In this document: in pieces, positions 50,384-59,200 of the stretch
How positions within the stretch are numbered: the stretch's first letter is position 1
Layout of the letters: each line of letters opens with the position of its first letter
NCBI GenBank assembly: GCA_963739995.1
Contig: CAVUCH010000003.1
Span: 186,001 to 250,000, forward strand
Length of the DNA: 64,000 nucleotides
Direction of reading: 5' to 3'
From: CAVUCH01 sp963739995
Lineage (GTDB): Bacteria; Acidobacteriota; Vicinamibacteria; Vicinamibacterales; JAENWD01
Program-made: the position numbers and the translations under genes
The notes under the pieces: model-generated
The model's input: the letters and a program-made list of their open reading frames with translations, nothing else
What the model was told of the DNA's origin: nothing
Database searches by the model: none

Positions 50384-51295
50384 CTACCGCGCAGCCACGT
50401 AGCCCCGCCGGGCGCGGACGCGGTGGCCCGGACGGGTGATGCGCACGCGGATGCTGTGGTACTGGCCGTCGGGCCTGCGGGCGGACGTGTACGCGAGCAC
50501 GTACTGGCGGTTGAGTTCCTCCGCGATCCGCGCCGTGGCCGCCCCGAGAGCCGCCGAGTCGTGCACGACCTCCGTACGGCCGCCACTGTCGTCGGTGATC
50601 GCGCGCAGCGCGTACGGATTCACCCGCGCGTTGATCGGCCGCGTATCTGCCGGCGGATCGATCGCAATCGCGTACACGAAGGCGTCACTCCGCAGCAACG
50701 CCGACCGCACGTCCCTCACGTGGGCGTCGCTGGCGGTGTCTGCGCCGTCCGAGATGAGCACAATCGCGGCGCGCTGGCGTGATCGCTCCTCGAACACAGG
50801 CAGCGCCGCCATCACCGCGTCGTAGATGCTCGTCCCGCCCGAGGGCCGGAGCGCGTCGAGCCTTGGCAGCACCTGGTCCGCGCGGCTCGTCCACGGCGCA
50901 ATGACGCGCGGCGCGTGGTTGAACGACATCACGAAGAACTCGTCGTCCTGGCTGAGGAGCTCGAACAGGAAGCGAGCGACGGACGCGCGCGCATCCGCAA
51001 TCCGCTGCCCGCGCATGCTGTCGCTGACGTCGAGCAGGAGGCCGAGCCCGATGGGCACACGGTCGCTCCCGAAATGCGTGATGGCCTGGCGCTCCCCATC
51101 CTCGTAGATCTCGAACTCGTCCTGCGTGAGCCCGGAGACGAGCCCGCCGTTCACATCCATGACCGTGGCGGTGATGCTGACCAGGTCGACTCGCGCCTTG
51201 AAACGGCGCGGAGGCGCCTCGCGGGTTTGCGCCGCGGCATGTGCCAGCAGCGTGCCCGCCGCCACGCCAATCAGCGCGAGCCGGCTCCACGTCAC
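50384..51295 (-). CDS. Secreted VWA domain protein (VWFA-related Acidobacterial type), second copy
   Basis: A 303-residue paralogue of the protein at 5703-6647. A signal peptide (LALIGVAAGTLLAHAAAQT) is followed by FKARVDLVSITATVMDVNG and the LTQDEFEIYEDGERQ stretch, and a VWA domain with the MIDAS motif DVSDSM and DALRPSGGTSIYDAV. The C-terminal YVLAYTSARRPDGQYHSIRV is also shared. The GTG start gives the signal peptide directly. It is convergent with sdhB and divergent from the next gene. Confidence 0.85.
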   Translation of the reverse strand: MTWSRLALIGVAAGTLLAHAAAQTREAPPRRFKARVDLVSITATVMDVNGGLVSGLTQDEFEIYEDGERQAITHFGSDRVPIGLGLLLDVSDSMRGQRIADARASVARFLFELLSQDDEFFVMSFNHAPRVIAPWTSRADQVLPRLDALRPSGGTSIYDAVMAALPVFEERSRQRAAIVLISDGADTASDAHVRDVRSALLRSDAFVYAIAIDPPADTRPINARVNPYALRAITDDSGGRTEVVHDSAALGAATARIAEELNRQYVLAYTSARRPDGQYHSIRVRITRPGHRVRARRGYVAAR

Positions 51296-51349
51296 ACACG
51301 GATCTTACAGGACGGCCGCGATTCGGATGCCTGCTCCTGGATACCCGGC

Positions 51350-51379
51350 TTGCGGGAACTCGAGGGGCAGACCTACAAT
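51350..51379 (+). promoter_or_regulatory. Probable promoter of the kinase-like gene
   Basis: TTGCGG (51350-51355), an 18-base spacer and TACAAT (51374-51379) lie 27 bases upstream of the ATG at 51406, in the divergent gap with the VWA gene. Confidence 0.45.
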
Positions 51380-51405
51380 CGCCCGGCACGTTGCAGGTCT
51401 CCCCC

Positions 51406-52245
51406 ATGAAGCCGACGCGTATTCGCCGATCTCTGGCTGCCGTGATCCCGTGGATCGTCTGGCTGGCGGCTGCAGGCGGCGTGGCGGCGCAGCAGGCCGC
51501 CGTTCCGGCGCCGACGCTCACCCCCGCCCAGATGGCCGAGTTCCTCCGCACGGCGGAGATCGTCGCCAGCAAACCACTGAGCACCGGCGTCACCAAACCG
51601 TGGCGGCTCACCCTCGCGGCCGGCGGCATCACACACGACGCGGCCTTTCAGTCCGTCGACCAGAAGTCAGCGATCCAACGCATGAAGGACGGCCGCACGG
51701 AGTTCAACTTCCGCGACTCGTACCATTTCAATATCGCGGCGTACCAGCTCGCGACGCTGCTGGGTCTCGACCACATGGTGCCGGTGACCGTCGAACGCAC
51801 GTGGGATAAGCGTACGGGCTCGCTGTCCTGGTGGATCGATTGGAAGTGGGATGAGACCAGCCGGCAAAAGCAGGACCTGCGCCCGCCCGACCCGGTGGAG
51901 TGGGCGATGCAGCAGAGCCATATGCGAGTGTTCAGCGAGCTGGTACACGATACCGATCGGAACTCGGGCAACCAGCTGATCACCGAGGACTGGCGCCTCT
52001 GGATGGTGGACTTCACGCGCGCATTCCGCCTGTCGAACGCACTGTTCCGGGAGCTGAACGTGCAGCGGTGCAGCCGGAGCCTGCTCGCGGCGATGAAGGC
52101 CCTGACGGCGGAGAGCGTCACTGCCGCGACGACGCCCCACCTGATGCCCGGCGAGATCAAGGCCCTCCTCAAGCGCCGCGACCGGATCATCGAGCGCATC
52201 GAGATGCTGGTGCAGGAGCGCGGCGAACAGCTGGTTCTCTACTGA
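51406..52245 (+). CDS. Secreted protein with an atypical kinase-like (HipA/FAM20/PI-kinase) signature
   Basis: A 279-residue protein with a signal peptide (IVWLAAAGGVAAQQ, cleavage near residue 29). Residues ~104-132 (SYHFNIAAYQLATLLGLDHM, then VPVTVERTW) and ~180-206 (LVHDTDRNSGNQLI, WMVDFTRAF) match the catalytic-loop and metal-binding layout of atypical kinases: a DxxRNxxN loop (182-189) and a DF pair (202-203) in place of DFG. The nucleotide-binding lysine is less clear (FQSVDQK). Activity and target are unknown; being secreted makes it unusual. It has its own promoter and stands ahead of mntH. Confidence 0.6.
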   Translation: MKPTRIRRSLAAVIPWIVWLAAAGGVAAQQAAVPAPTLTPAQMAEFLRTAEIVASKPLSTGVTKPWRLTLAAGGITHDAAFQSVDQKSAIQRMKDGRTEFNFRDSYHFNIAAYQLATLLGLDHMVPVTVERTWDKRTGSLSWWIDWKWDETSRQKQDLRPPDPVEWAMQQSHMRVFSELVHDTDRNSGNQLITEDWRLWMVDFTRAFRLSNALFRELNVQRCSRSLLAAMKALTAESVTAATTPHLMPGEIKALLKRRDRIIERIEMLVQERGEQLVLY

Positions 52246-52316
52246 TGTCGAGAGACACGGGCCGGGCCATGCTCAGGTGACGTCACGCGCGTCTGACGCA
52301 GCCGCCCGGCGGCATC

Positions 52317-53654
52317 GTGAAACCTGAACAGACGCCGCTTGCGGCGTTCACGACCGATCGCCGCAGCCTGCCTGAGGTGCACGGGACGGTGCCGGTGCCC
52401 GCCGGGTTCTGGCGGAAGGTGCTTGCCTTCGCCGGCCCGGGCTATCTCGTGGCCGTCGGCTACATGGACCCGGGCAACTGGGCCACCGACATCGCCGGCG
52501 GCGCACGCTACGGATACGCGCTGCTCAGCGTGGTCATGATTTCGAACCTCATGGCCATCCTGCTCCAGTCGATGGCCGCACGGCTCGGGATCGCCGCCGG
52601 CCGTGATCTCGCTCAGGCGTGTCGCGACTCGTATTCGCGGCCGGTCGTCCTCGCGTTGTGGGTCCTCGCGGAGCTGGCCATCGCAGCAACGGATCTTGCG
52701 GAGGTCCTCGGGGCGGCAATCGCGCTGAACCTGCTGTTCGGTCTGCCGATCCTCGTGGGTGTCGTCCTCACCGCGCTCGACGTCCTTGTCATCCTCTACC
52801 TGCAGCAGCACCGCTTCCGCTACGTGGAGGTGCTCGTCGTGCTGCTGATTCTCGGGATTGCGGGCGCCTTCGCGGTGGAACTGTGGCTGTCACGTCCAGC
52901 GCTGCGCGATGTGCTCGCCGGGTTCGTTCCGACGTCCCGGATCCTGCTCGAGAAGGACATGCTGTATATCGCCCTGGGCATCCTCGGCGCGACGGTCATG
53001 CCGCACAACTTGTATCTGCACTCCTCCATCGTCCAGACGCGGAAGTACGGCGACAGCGATGGTGACCGCGCGAGCGCGATCCGGTTCGCCACGCTGGACT
53101 CCACGGTGGCCCTCTCGAGCGCTCTGTTCATCAATGCGGCAATCCTGATTGTCGCCGCAGCGACGTTCCACGGCACCGGGTACCAGCACATCGCTGACAT
53201 AGACGATGCGTACGTGATGCTGACGCCGCTGCTCGGCACCACCCTCGCCAGCACCCTCTTCGCGCTGGCGCTGCTGTTCGCCGGCCAGAACGCGACGATC
53301 ACCGGCACGCTGTCGGGGCAGATCGTGATGGAGGGATTCCTCCGCCTCCGGCTGCGGCCGTGGCTCCGCCGGCTGATCACGCGGCTCATCGCCATCGTGC
53401 CCGCGCTCCTGGTCATTGCGTGGTACGGTGAGAGCGGCACGGGGCCGCTGCTGATTCTGAGCCAGGTGGTGCTCAGCCTGCAGCTGCCCTTCGCGGTGTT
53501 CCCGCTGCTGCAGTTCACGTCCGACCGCCGCAAGATGGGGCGATTCGCGCTGCCCTTCTGGATGCGTGCGCTCGCCTGGCCCGTGGCGGTCGTCATCGCG
53601 GCACTGAACGCCTGGCTGCTGTACCAAACGATCGCCGGCCTGTTCGGAGGATAG
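52317..53654 (+). CDS. mntH: Nramp-family divalent metal transporter
   Basis: A 445-residue proton-coupled Mn2+/Fe2+ importer. The first helix has the metal-binding DPGN motif (VGYMDPGNWATDIAGGA) and helix 6 has the MPH motif (GATVMPHNLYLHSSIVQTR); about eleven helices in all. The start is GTG. A universal stress protein gene follows 15 bases later, a pairing also seen as fusions in other bacteria. Confidence 0.93.
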   Translation: MKPEQTPLAAFTTDRRSLPEVHGTVPVPAGFWRKVLAFAGPGYLVAVGYMDPGNWATDIAGGARYGYALLSVVMISNLMAILLQSMAARLGIAAGRDLAQACRDSYSRPVVLALWVLAELAIAATDLAEVLGAAIALNLLFGLPILVGVVLTALDVLVILYLQQHRFRYVEVLVVLLILGIAGAFAVELWLSRPALRDVLAGFVPTSRILLEKDMLYIALGILGATVMPHNLYLHSSIVQTRKYGDSDGDRASAIRFATLDSTVALSSALFINAAILIVAAATFHGTGYQHIADIDDAYVMLTPLLGTTLASTLFALALLFAGQNATITGTLSGQIVMEGFLRLRLRPWLRRLITRLIAIVPALLVIAWYGESGTGPLLILSQVVLSLQLPFAVFPLLQFTSDRRKMGRFALPFWMRALAWPVAVVIAALNAWLLYQTIAGLFGG

Positions 53655-53669
53655 ACCCGGAGCGTAGCC

Positions 53670-54092
53670 GTGTATCAGCGCATCCTTGTCGCAATCGAAC
53701 ACTCTTCCGCAGACCAGACGATCCTCGCGCACGTGCAGCCGCTCGCGCGCCTGACCCGGGCACGCCTGCTGCTGCTGCACGTCGCCGACGGGTGGGCGGC
53801 CCGGGCGTACGACGAACTGCAGCTCCGCGAATCGGAGGAGATGCGGGACGATCGCGAATACCTGGAAAGCCTCGCGGCTGCCTTGCGGACGGCCGGATTC
53901 GACGCGGAGTGGCGCCTCGCGCGCGGGGATCCGGCGACCCAAATCATCCGCACGGCTGGGGCGGAACAGGTCGATCTCGTCGCCATGGCCACGCACGGGC
54001 ACAGGCTGCTCAAGGACCTGGTGCACGGGACCACGGTCAATCGCGTTCGCCACGAGCTCGCGGTGCCCGTGCTGCTGCTGCGGGCGCGGTGA
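53670..54092 (+). CDS. Universal stress protein (UspA family)
   Basis: A 140-residue single-domain Usp: YQRILVAIEHSSADQTILAH at the N terminus and MATHGHRLLKDLVHGTT near the C terminus. The ATP-binding consensus G-2x-G-9x-G is incomplete (GHRLLKD lacks the second Gly), so nucleotide binding is uncertain. The GTG start has GGAG seven bases upstream. Co-expression with mntH is likely. Confidence 0.88.
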   Translation: MYQRILVAIEHSSADQTILAHVQPLARLTRARLLLLHVADGWAARAYDELQLRESEEMRDDREYLESLAAALRTAGFDAEWRLARGDPATQIIRTAGAEQVDLVAMATHGHRLLKDLVHGTTVNRVRHELAVPVLLLRAR

Positions 54093-54098
54093 GGTGCG

Positions 54099-55349
54099 TC
54101 AGCTGCGCAGGATGGAGTCGACAGCCGCGAGGAGACGCGCGACCTCCTCGTTCGTCGTGTAGCAGGCGCAGCCGGCACGGACGAGACCCTCGGGCCCGTG
54201 GCCGAGGCGCTCGATTACCGTCGTCGCATAGAAGTCGCCGTGCGACACGAACACGCCTCTCGCCGCCAGCGCTGCGGCGATGTCGCCGGGATCGTGCCCC
54301 GCAACCGAGAACGACACGGTCGGCGTGCGTGGCCGGTGTGGCGGCGGCCCATACAGCGTCACGCCGGGAATGGCCGACAGCCCGTTCCACAGTTGCTCGG
54401 TCAGCTGCCGTCCCCGCAGGTGCAACGCGGCGAAGGCCGCCTGCAGTGCGGCCCTCGGTTCCTCCAGGGCCGAGAGCGAGGCAAGGAACTCGACGCTGCG
54501 GGCGGCGCCGACGATGCCCTCGTGGTTCAGTGTGCCGGTCTCGAGCCGTCCGGGCGAGTCGTCCGGCGCCGGCAGCAGCTTCGGGACATCGAGCACCTCG
54601 ACGAGCGGACGCCGGCCGTACAGCACACCCACGTGCGGCCCATAGAACTTGTACGCCGAGCAGGCGAGCAGATCACAACCGAGCGCGGCCACGTCCACGA
54701 GCACGTGGGGCGCATAGTGCACGGCATCCACGAACAGCAGACCGCCGGCGGCGTGGACGACATCCCCGGCACGGCGCACGTCCGTAATCGTGCCGAGCGC
54801 GTTCGAGGCGGCGCCGATCGCCACGAGCTTCGTGCGAGTGGTGACGAGCCGCTCGAAGTCCCGGAAGTCCAGCTCTCCGGAGTCGGGGCTCATGCGAGCC
54901 GTCCGCACGGTAAGGCCACGGTCACGAGCCAGCGCCTGCCATGGCGCCACGTTGGCGTGGTGGTCGAGTTCCGTCACAATGATCTCGTCGCCGGGTCCCC
55001 ACGAACGCCCGAGCGCCCTGGCCACGTGGAACGTCATCGTGGTCATGTTCGCGCCGAAGGCAATCTCGTCCGCGGACGCCCCGAGCAGCGCGCCCAGCCA
55101 CACGCGAGCGCGCGCGAGCGCGGCGTCCGTCTCTTCGCTGGTCGGATAACGCCAATGAGTGTTCGCGTTATGGTGGAGCAGGTAGTCGGCGACGGCGTCA
55201 GCAACCACGCCCGGCACCTGCGTGCCGCCGGGACCGTCGAAATACGCCACCTGTGCGCCGCCCTCCCGGCGCTGGAGGGCAGGAAACGCGGCACGGATTC
55301 GCTCCACGTCCTGCACGGCGGCCCTGGGCATCTGATGGAGATTTGTCAT
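54099..55349 (-). CDS. Cysteine desulfurase-like PLP-dependent aminotransferase (class V)
   Basis: A 416-residue fold-type I PLP enzyme. The lysine that binds PLP lies in CSAYKFYGPHVG; the substrate and phosphate-binding segments are GGTQVPGVVADAVADYLL, TELDHHANVAPW and ETGTLNHEGIVGA. It belongs to the cysteine desulfurase-like group (VC1184-type), which lacks the conserved active-site Cys loop of true IscS/SufS, so the activity is uncertain. It is convergent with the Usp gene and divergent from the response regulator gene. Confidence 0.85.
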   Translation of the reverse strand: MTNLHQMPRAAVQDVERIRAAFPALQRREGGAQVAYFDGPGGTQVPGVVADAVADYLLHHNANTHWRYPTSEETDAALARARVWLGALLGASADEIAFGANMTTMTFHVARALGRSWGPGDEIIVTELDHHANVAPWQALARDRGLTVRTARMSPDSGELDFRDFERLVTTRTKLVAIGAASNALGTITDVRRAGDVVHAAGGLLFVDAVHYAPHVLVDVAALGCDLLACSAYKFYGPHVGVLYGRRPLVEVLDVPKLLPAPDDSPGRLETGTLNHEGIVGAARSVEFLASLSALEEPRAALQAAFAALHLRGRQLTEQLWNGLSAIPGVTLYGPPPHRPRTPTVSFSVAGHDPGDIAAALAARGVFVSHGDFYATTVIERLGHGPEGLVRAGCACYTTNEEVARLLAAVDSILRS

Positions 55350-55517
55350 GGATTCGAGTAGCCTGCAGCTGTTCCGGGGGCGCGAGGCGCCCGCGAGACT
55401 TTACTACGCAGGCGGCGCCGCACCTGCCTGTGGCCGGCATCCTTGGCGTGAGATCGGCTCCGGCCATGTGCCCGTGCACGCGCGGGGAGTACGGCGGAGT
55501 GTTTCCGAGACGATGCA

Positions 55518-56006
55518 ATGCACGAACCGCGCACAGGCGCTCTGACGCGCCGCGAATCGCCGAGGGGCGGACGTCGGGCCATCGACGCCGCTCTGGATGC
55601 GGACACCGCCGCCCGCGACCGCCCCATCCTTGTGCTCGCTGAAGATGAGCGCTCGGCCCTCGACGGCCTGTCACAGTGGCTGGGGGGCGAGGGCTTCGCG
55701 GTGCTCGCGTGTGCGACCTTCGGGGAAGCGCGGGCGCAGCTCGCCACACATCGTGTGGCCGCACTGCTCACCGACGTCCGCCTGGCGGAGTTCAATGGCC
55801 TGCACCTGGTGCAGCTCGCGCTGACGTTGCACCCCCGCGCCCGCCTCGTCGTGTTCTCCGGCCACGACGACGATGTGCTGCAGGCGGAGGCGCAGAGCGT
55901 CGGGGCCGTCTGGCTGTTGAAGCCGCTGGACCTCGAGGCGCTCCGCCAGCATCTCGCGGATCTCCTGCCCGCGCCCGACGTGTCGTCGGCGGACAGCACC
56001 TGCTGA
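55518..56006 (+). CDS. Single-domain response regulator
   Basis: A 162-residue protein with a ~40-residue disordered N-terminal lead and one receiver domain: acidic pocket LAEDERS, phosphoacceptor Asp in LLTDVRLAEFNG, Ser in VVFSGHDD, Lys in LLKPLDLEALRQHL. There is no output domain, so it acts by protein contact or as a phosphate sink. It is convergent with the hybrid histidine kinase gene, a plausible partner. The 168-base gap to the desulfurase-like gene holds no clear feature. Confidence 0.85.
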   Translation: MHEPRTGALTRRESPRGGRRAIDAALDADTAARDRPILVLAEDERSALDGLSQWLGGEGFAVLACATFGEARAQLATHRVAALLTDVRLAEFNGLHLVQLALTLHPRARLVVFSGHDDDVLQAEAQSVGAVWLLKPLDLEALRQHLADLLPAPDVSSADSTC

Positions 56007-56049
56007 GCGGCCTGTCCTGGTGGCCTGTCCTGGTCAACAGGTGGAGTGC

Positions 56050-56215
56050 CTAGTGGCCTGTCCTTGTCATTTGTAGAGTGCCTGTCGGGCGGGGCATCCC
56101 GACTGGCGGCGTTGCTCGTCGCTCGAATATTCCCGATATGCTCGCTCCTCACGCCTTGCCACTCGGGCGCCGCGCTCCGACAGCCACTCCACAAATGACA
56201 AGGACAGGCCACTAG
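56050..56215 (-). mobile_element. CTAG-terminated inverted-repeat element, copy C
   Basis: The best-preserved copy, 166 bp, bounded by CTAG at 56050 and 56212. Both ends read CTAGTGGCCTGTCCTTGTCA inward, with ~38-base terminal inverted repeats. In the opposite orientation it matches copy A over its whole length. The right CTAG contains the TAG stop of the histidine kinase. To its left (56007-56049) are two more fragments of the terminal repeat (GGCCTGTCCTGGT twice), as if other insertions had occurred. Confidence 0.75.
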
Positions 56216-59200
56216 TCGGTCGCGTTCCTGCTGGACCGCCCGATCAGCCGTGTGAGCAGGCCCACGAGCTCCCCGGGCATGATCGGCTTCGCCGCGTGAT
56301 GGTCGAACCCCGCCGCGAGGGCGTGGGCACGGTCGACGGGACGCCCATAGGCGGTCAGCGCCACCGCCGGCACCCGCGACAACTCCCCCGGGAGCGCCCG
56401 CACCTGGCGGATGAACGCATACCCATCCTCGGCCGCCATCCCGATGTCGCTGATGAGCACGTCCGGCGCAGCTCCGCGCAGAAGCGCAAGAGCCTCCTGG
56501 ACCGACGACGCTTCGATGACCAGGGCGCCCGCCGCGGCAAGGATCGCGTGGAGCATGTCGCGCGCATCGCGCTCGTCATCAACGACGAGCACGGTGACGC
56601 CCGTGAGCGTGGGCACGTCCGGCACAGGCGACGCCGCGCCGCCCGCAGCCACTCCGGCCCCGCTTCCCTCTGCAGGGGTCGGGTACAGGGGCAAAGCGAT
56701 CGTGAACCGCGATCCGGCGTTCTCTCCCGGACTCTCGACAGTCACCGTCCCGCCGTGCAGTTCCACGATGTGCCGTACAATCGCCAGCCCGAGACCAAGG
56801 CCCCCGTAGCGTCGGGTCCTGGAGCTGTCGGCCTGCGTGAACCGCTCGAAGGCGTGCGGCAGGAAACCGGCAGATATTCCGACGCCCGTGTCGTGCACCT
56901 CCACGACGGCATGTGACGACTGCCGTGTGGCGCTCACGGTCACGCTCCCGCCGCGCGGGGTGAACTTGACGGCGTTCGAGAGGAGGTTCCACAAGGCCTG
57001 TTGCAACCGCTCGGCGTCCGCGAAGGTCACGAGATCATCGAGGAGGTTCGTGGCGAGCGTGAGGCCTTTCGCCTCGGCCGCGGGCCGGACGGTGTCCAGG
57101 GCGCGCTCGATCACGGCGCGCACGTTTACAACCCGGAGATCCAGCTGGAGCTGTCCGCGAACGATGCGGCTGATATCGAGCACCTCGTCGACGAGCCGCA
57201 CCTGCGACGTGGCGTTGCGCGCAATGACCTCTACGGCGTGCCGTTGTGACTCGGCAGGGAGCGCATGGCCGAGCAGAATGTGCGACCAGCCAATAATGGC
57301 GTTCAACGGCGTGCGCAGCTCGTGCGAGAGCGTCGCGAGGAACTCGTCCTTGATGCGGCTGGCCTGCTCGGCCTCCGCGTGTGCCGAACGCTCCGATACG
57401 AGCAGCTGTGCGCGTTCGAGTGCCTGCGCCGCCTGGCGGCCCAGCAGGGCGGCGAACGTGCTGTCGCGCGAGCTCAAGTCGCGCGGAGCGCGAAAGCTGA
57501 GACCGATGGCGCCCACGATGCGGCTGCCGCGTAACGGTATGGCGGCCAGGGCACGGCTCTCGGTGCCGATACGGTCCGGCACCAGCGCGGGGTACCGGGC
57601 GAGCCACTCCGCAGGCGACGACACCACCACGGTGGTCTCAGTACGGATCGCGTCGGTCAGGGGGGTCGCCATCGTCATCGGCAGGCGGGCAAACGATGCC
57701 TGAAGCGCCGCCGGGTATCCGCGTGAACCCAGGATCTGGACTTCCGTGCCGTCGTTCGAGAGCACGGCCACGCTGCCGGCGTAGGCGCCGAGGGCAGGCA
57801 CCGCCTTCTGGAGAAGGATCTCGACGATCTCGTCCGGCGTTGCCGCGGCCGACAAGGACTCGCTCACTTCCAGGAGCACGGCAAGCCGCATCATGAGCTC
57901 GGCGCGCTGATCCTCGGCCCGCGTCCGATCGGAGATGTCACGATTGATTTCGAGGATCACGCCGGGCGCGCGGTCCGTCTGGACGAGCACCCGCCGGCTG
58001 TCGACGACGACGGTCGAGCCGTCCTTGCGGCGGTGTGTCAGATCGCCCTGCCACTCGCGCGCGGCGTCGAGTCCTTCGTTGACGGGCGCGACCTCCTCGC
58101 CGTCGGGGGCGAGCAGCTCGTATACGTTGCGGCCCAGTGCCTCCGCGTCGGTCCAGCCATACATCCGCTCGGCGCCCGTGTTCCAGAAGGTGATCCGCGC
58201 ATCCGTGTCACGCACGATGATCGCGTCGTGGGCGTTCGCCAGGAGCGCCGCCTGGAGCTGCAGGTGCTCGGCCTGGCTGATGAGCGCCCGCTCGATGCGC
58301 TTCTGTTCCGTGATGTCCACCATGACGCCGATGCAGCCGCCCGGGGATCCGTCGTCACGCGGCAGCGGCGAGGCCGATACCAGCAGGTTCACGACACGCC
58401 CGTCGTCGAACACCAGTTCGCATTCCTCGGGCGGAACGTCCGTCGCGTGAGTGGCGCATCGCTTGAGCGGCAGCTCATGGTCGGCGAGCTCGCGTCCGTC
58501 CCTGCAGATGCGCCAGGGCGGCCGCACCGGTGCCATCACCGACACGTTGGCTCCGGGCGGGACGCCGAGCAGCCGCTGAAGTGCGGCGTTGGCGCGAATG
58601 ACCTGGCCCTGCGGATCCTCCGCGATCGCGACGCCCACTGGCGTCAGCGCAAGCAGCCGCTCCAGCTCGATGACGCGGGTGCGCAGCTGCGCGTTGAGGC
58701 GCTGGACCTCCGCTTCCGCCCGGTGCCGCGCCGTGTGATCGCGGCTGAAGACGGCGACTCCCGCAACGCGGCCATCCGGGTCTCTCACCGGATAGAGGGT
58801 GTGACGAAACACCATGCCCCCCCGCTCGTCTTCGAACTGCACGGGCTCGCCTGTTCGGACGACCTCGTCGAAGCGGTTGCGGCGGGATTGCGCCACTGTC
58901 GGAGGCAGCAGGTCGTGCATCGTGCGGCCGGCAACCTCCTCCGGGCGCAGCCCCACGCGTTCGGCCGCGGTTGCGCTGGCGAGCAGCACGCGCCCGTCCC
59001 GATCCAGCAGCCAGATAGACTCGGTGACGGCGTTGAGAACGGCCAGGGTCCGGCGCTCGCTCTCGCGAAGTGACTGCTCGGCCCGCGATCGTTCGGTGAT
59101 GTCACGAATCAAGCTCACGAGCACCCGCTCGCCGCCAACCGTCATCCCCCGCGAGCTCACCTCCACCGGGAAGAGCGACCCATCGCGTCGCTGATGACGA

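Noticed and set aside
55346..56212. A 288-codon minus-strand frame across the response regulator gene
   Set aside because: Ser/Arg-rich shadow of the receiver-domain gene, starting within the repeat element.
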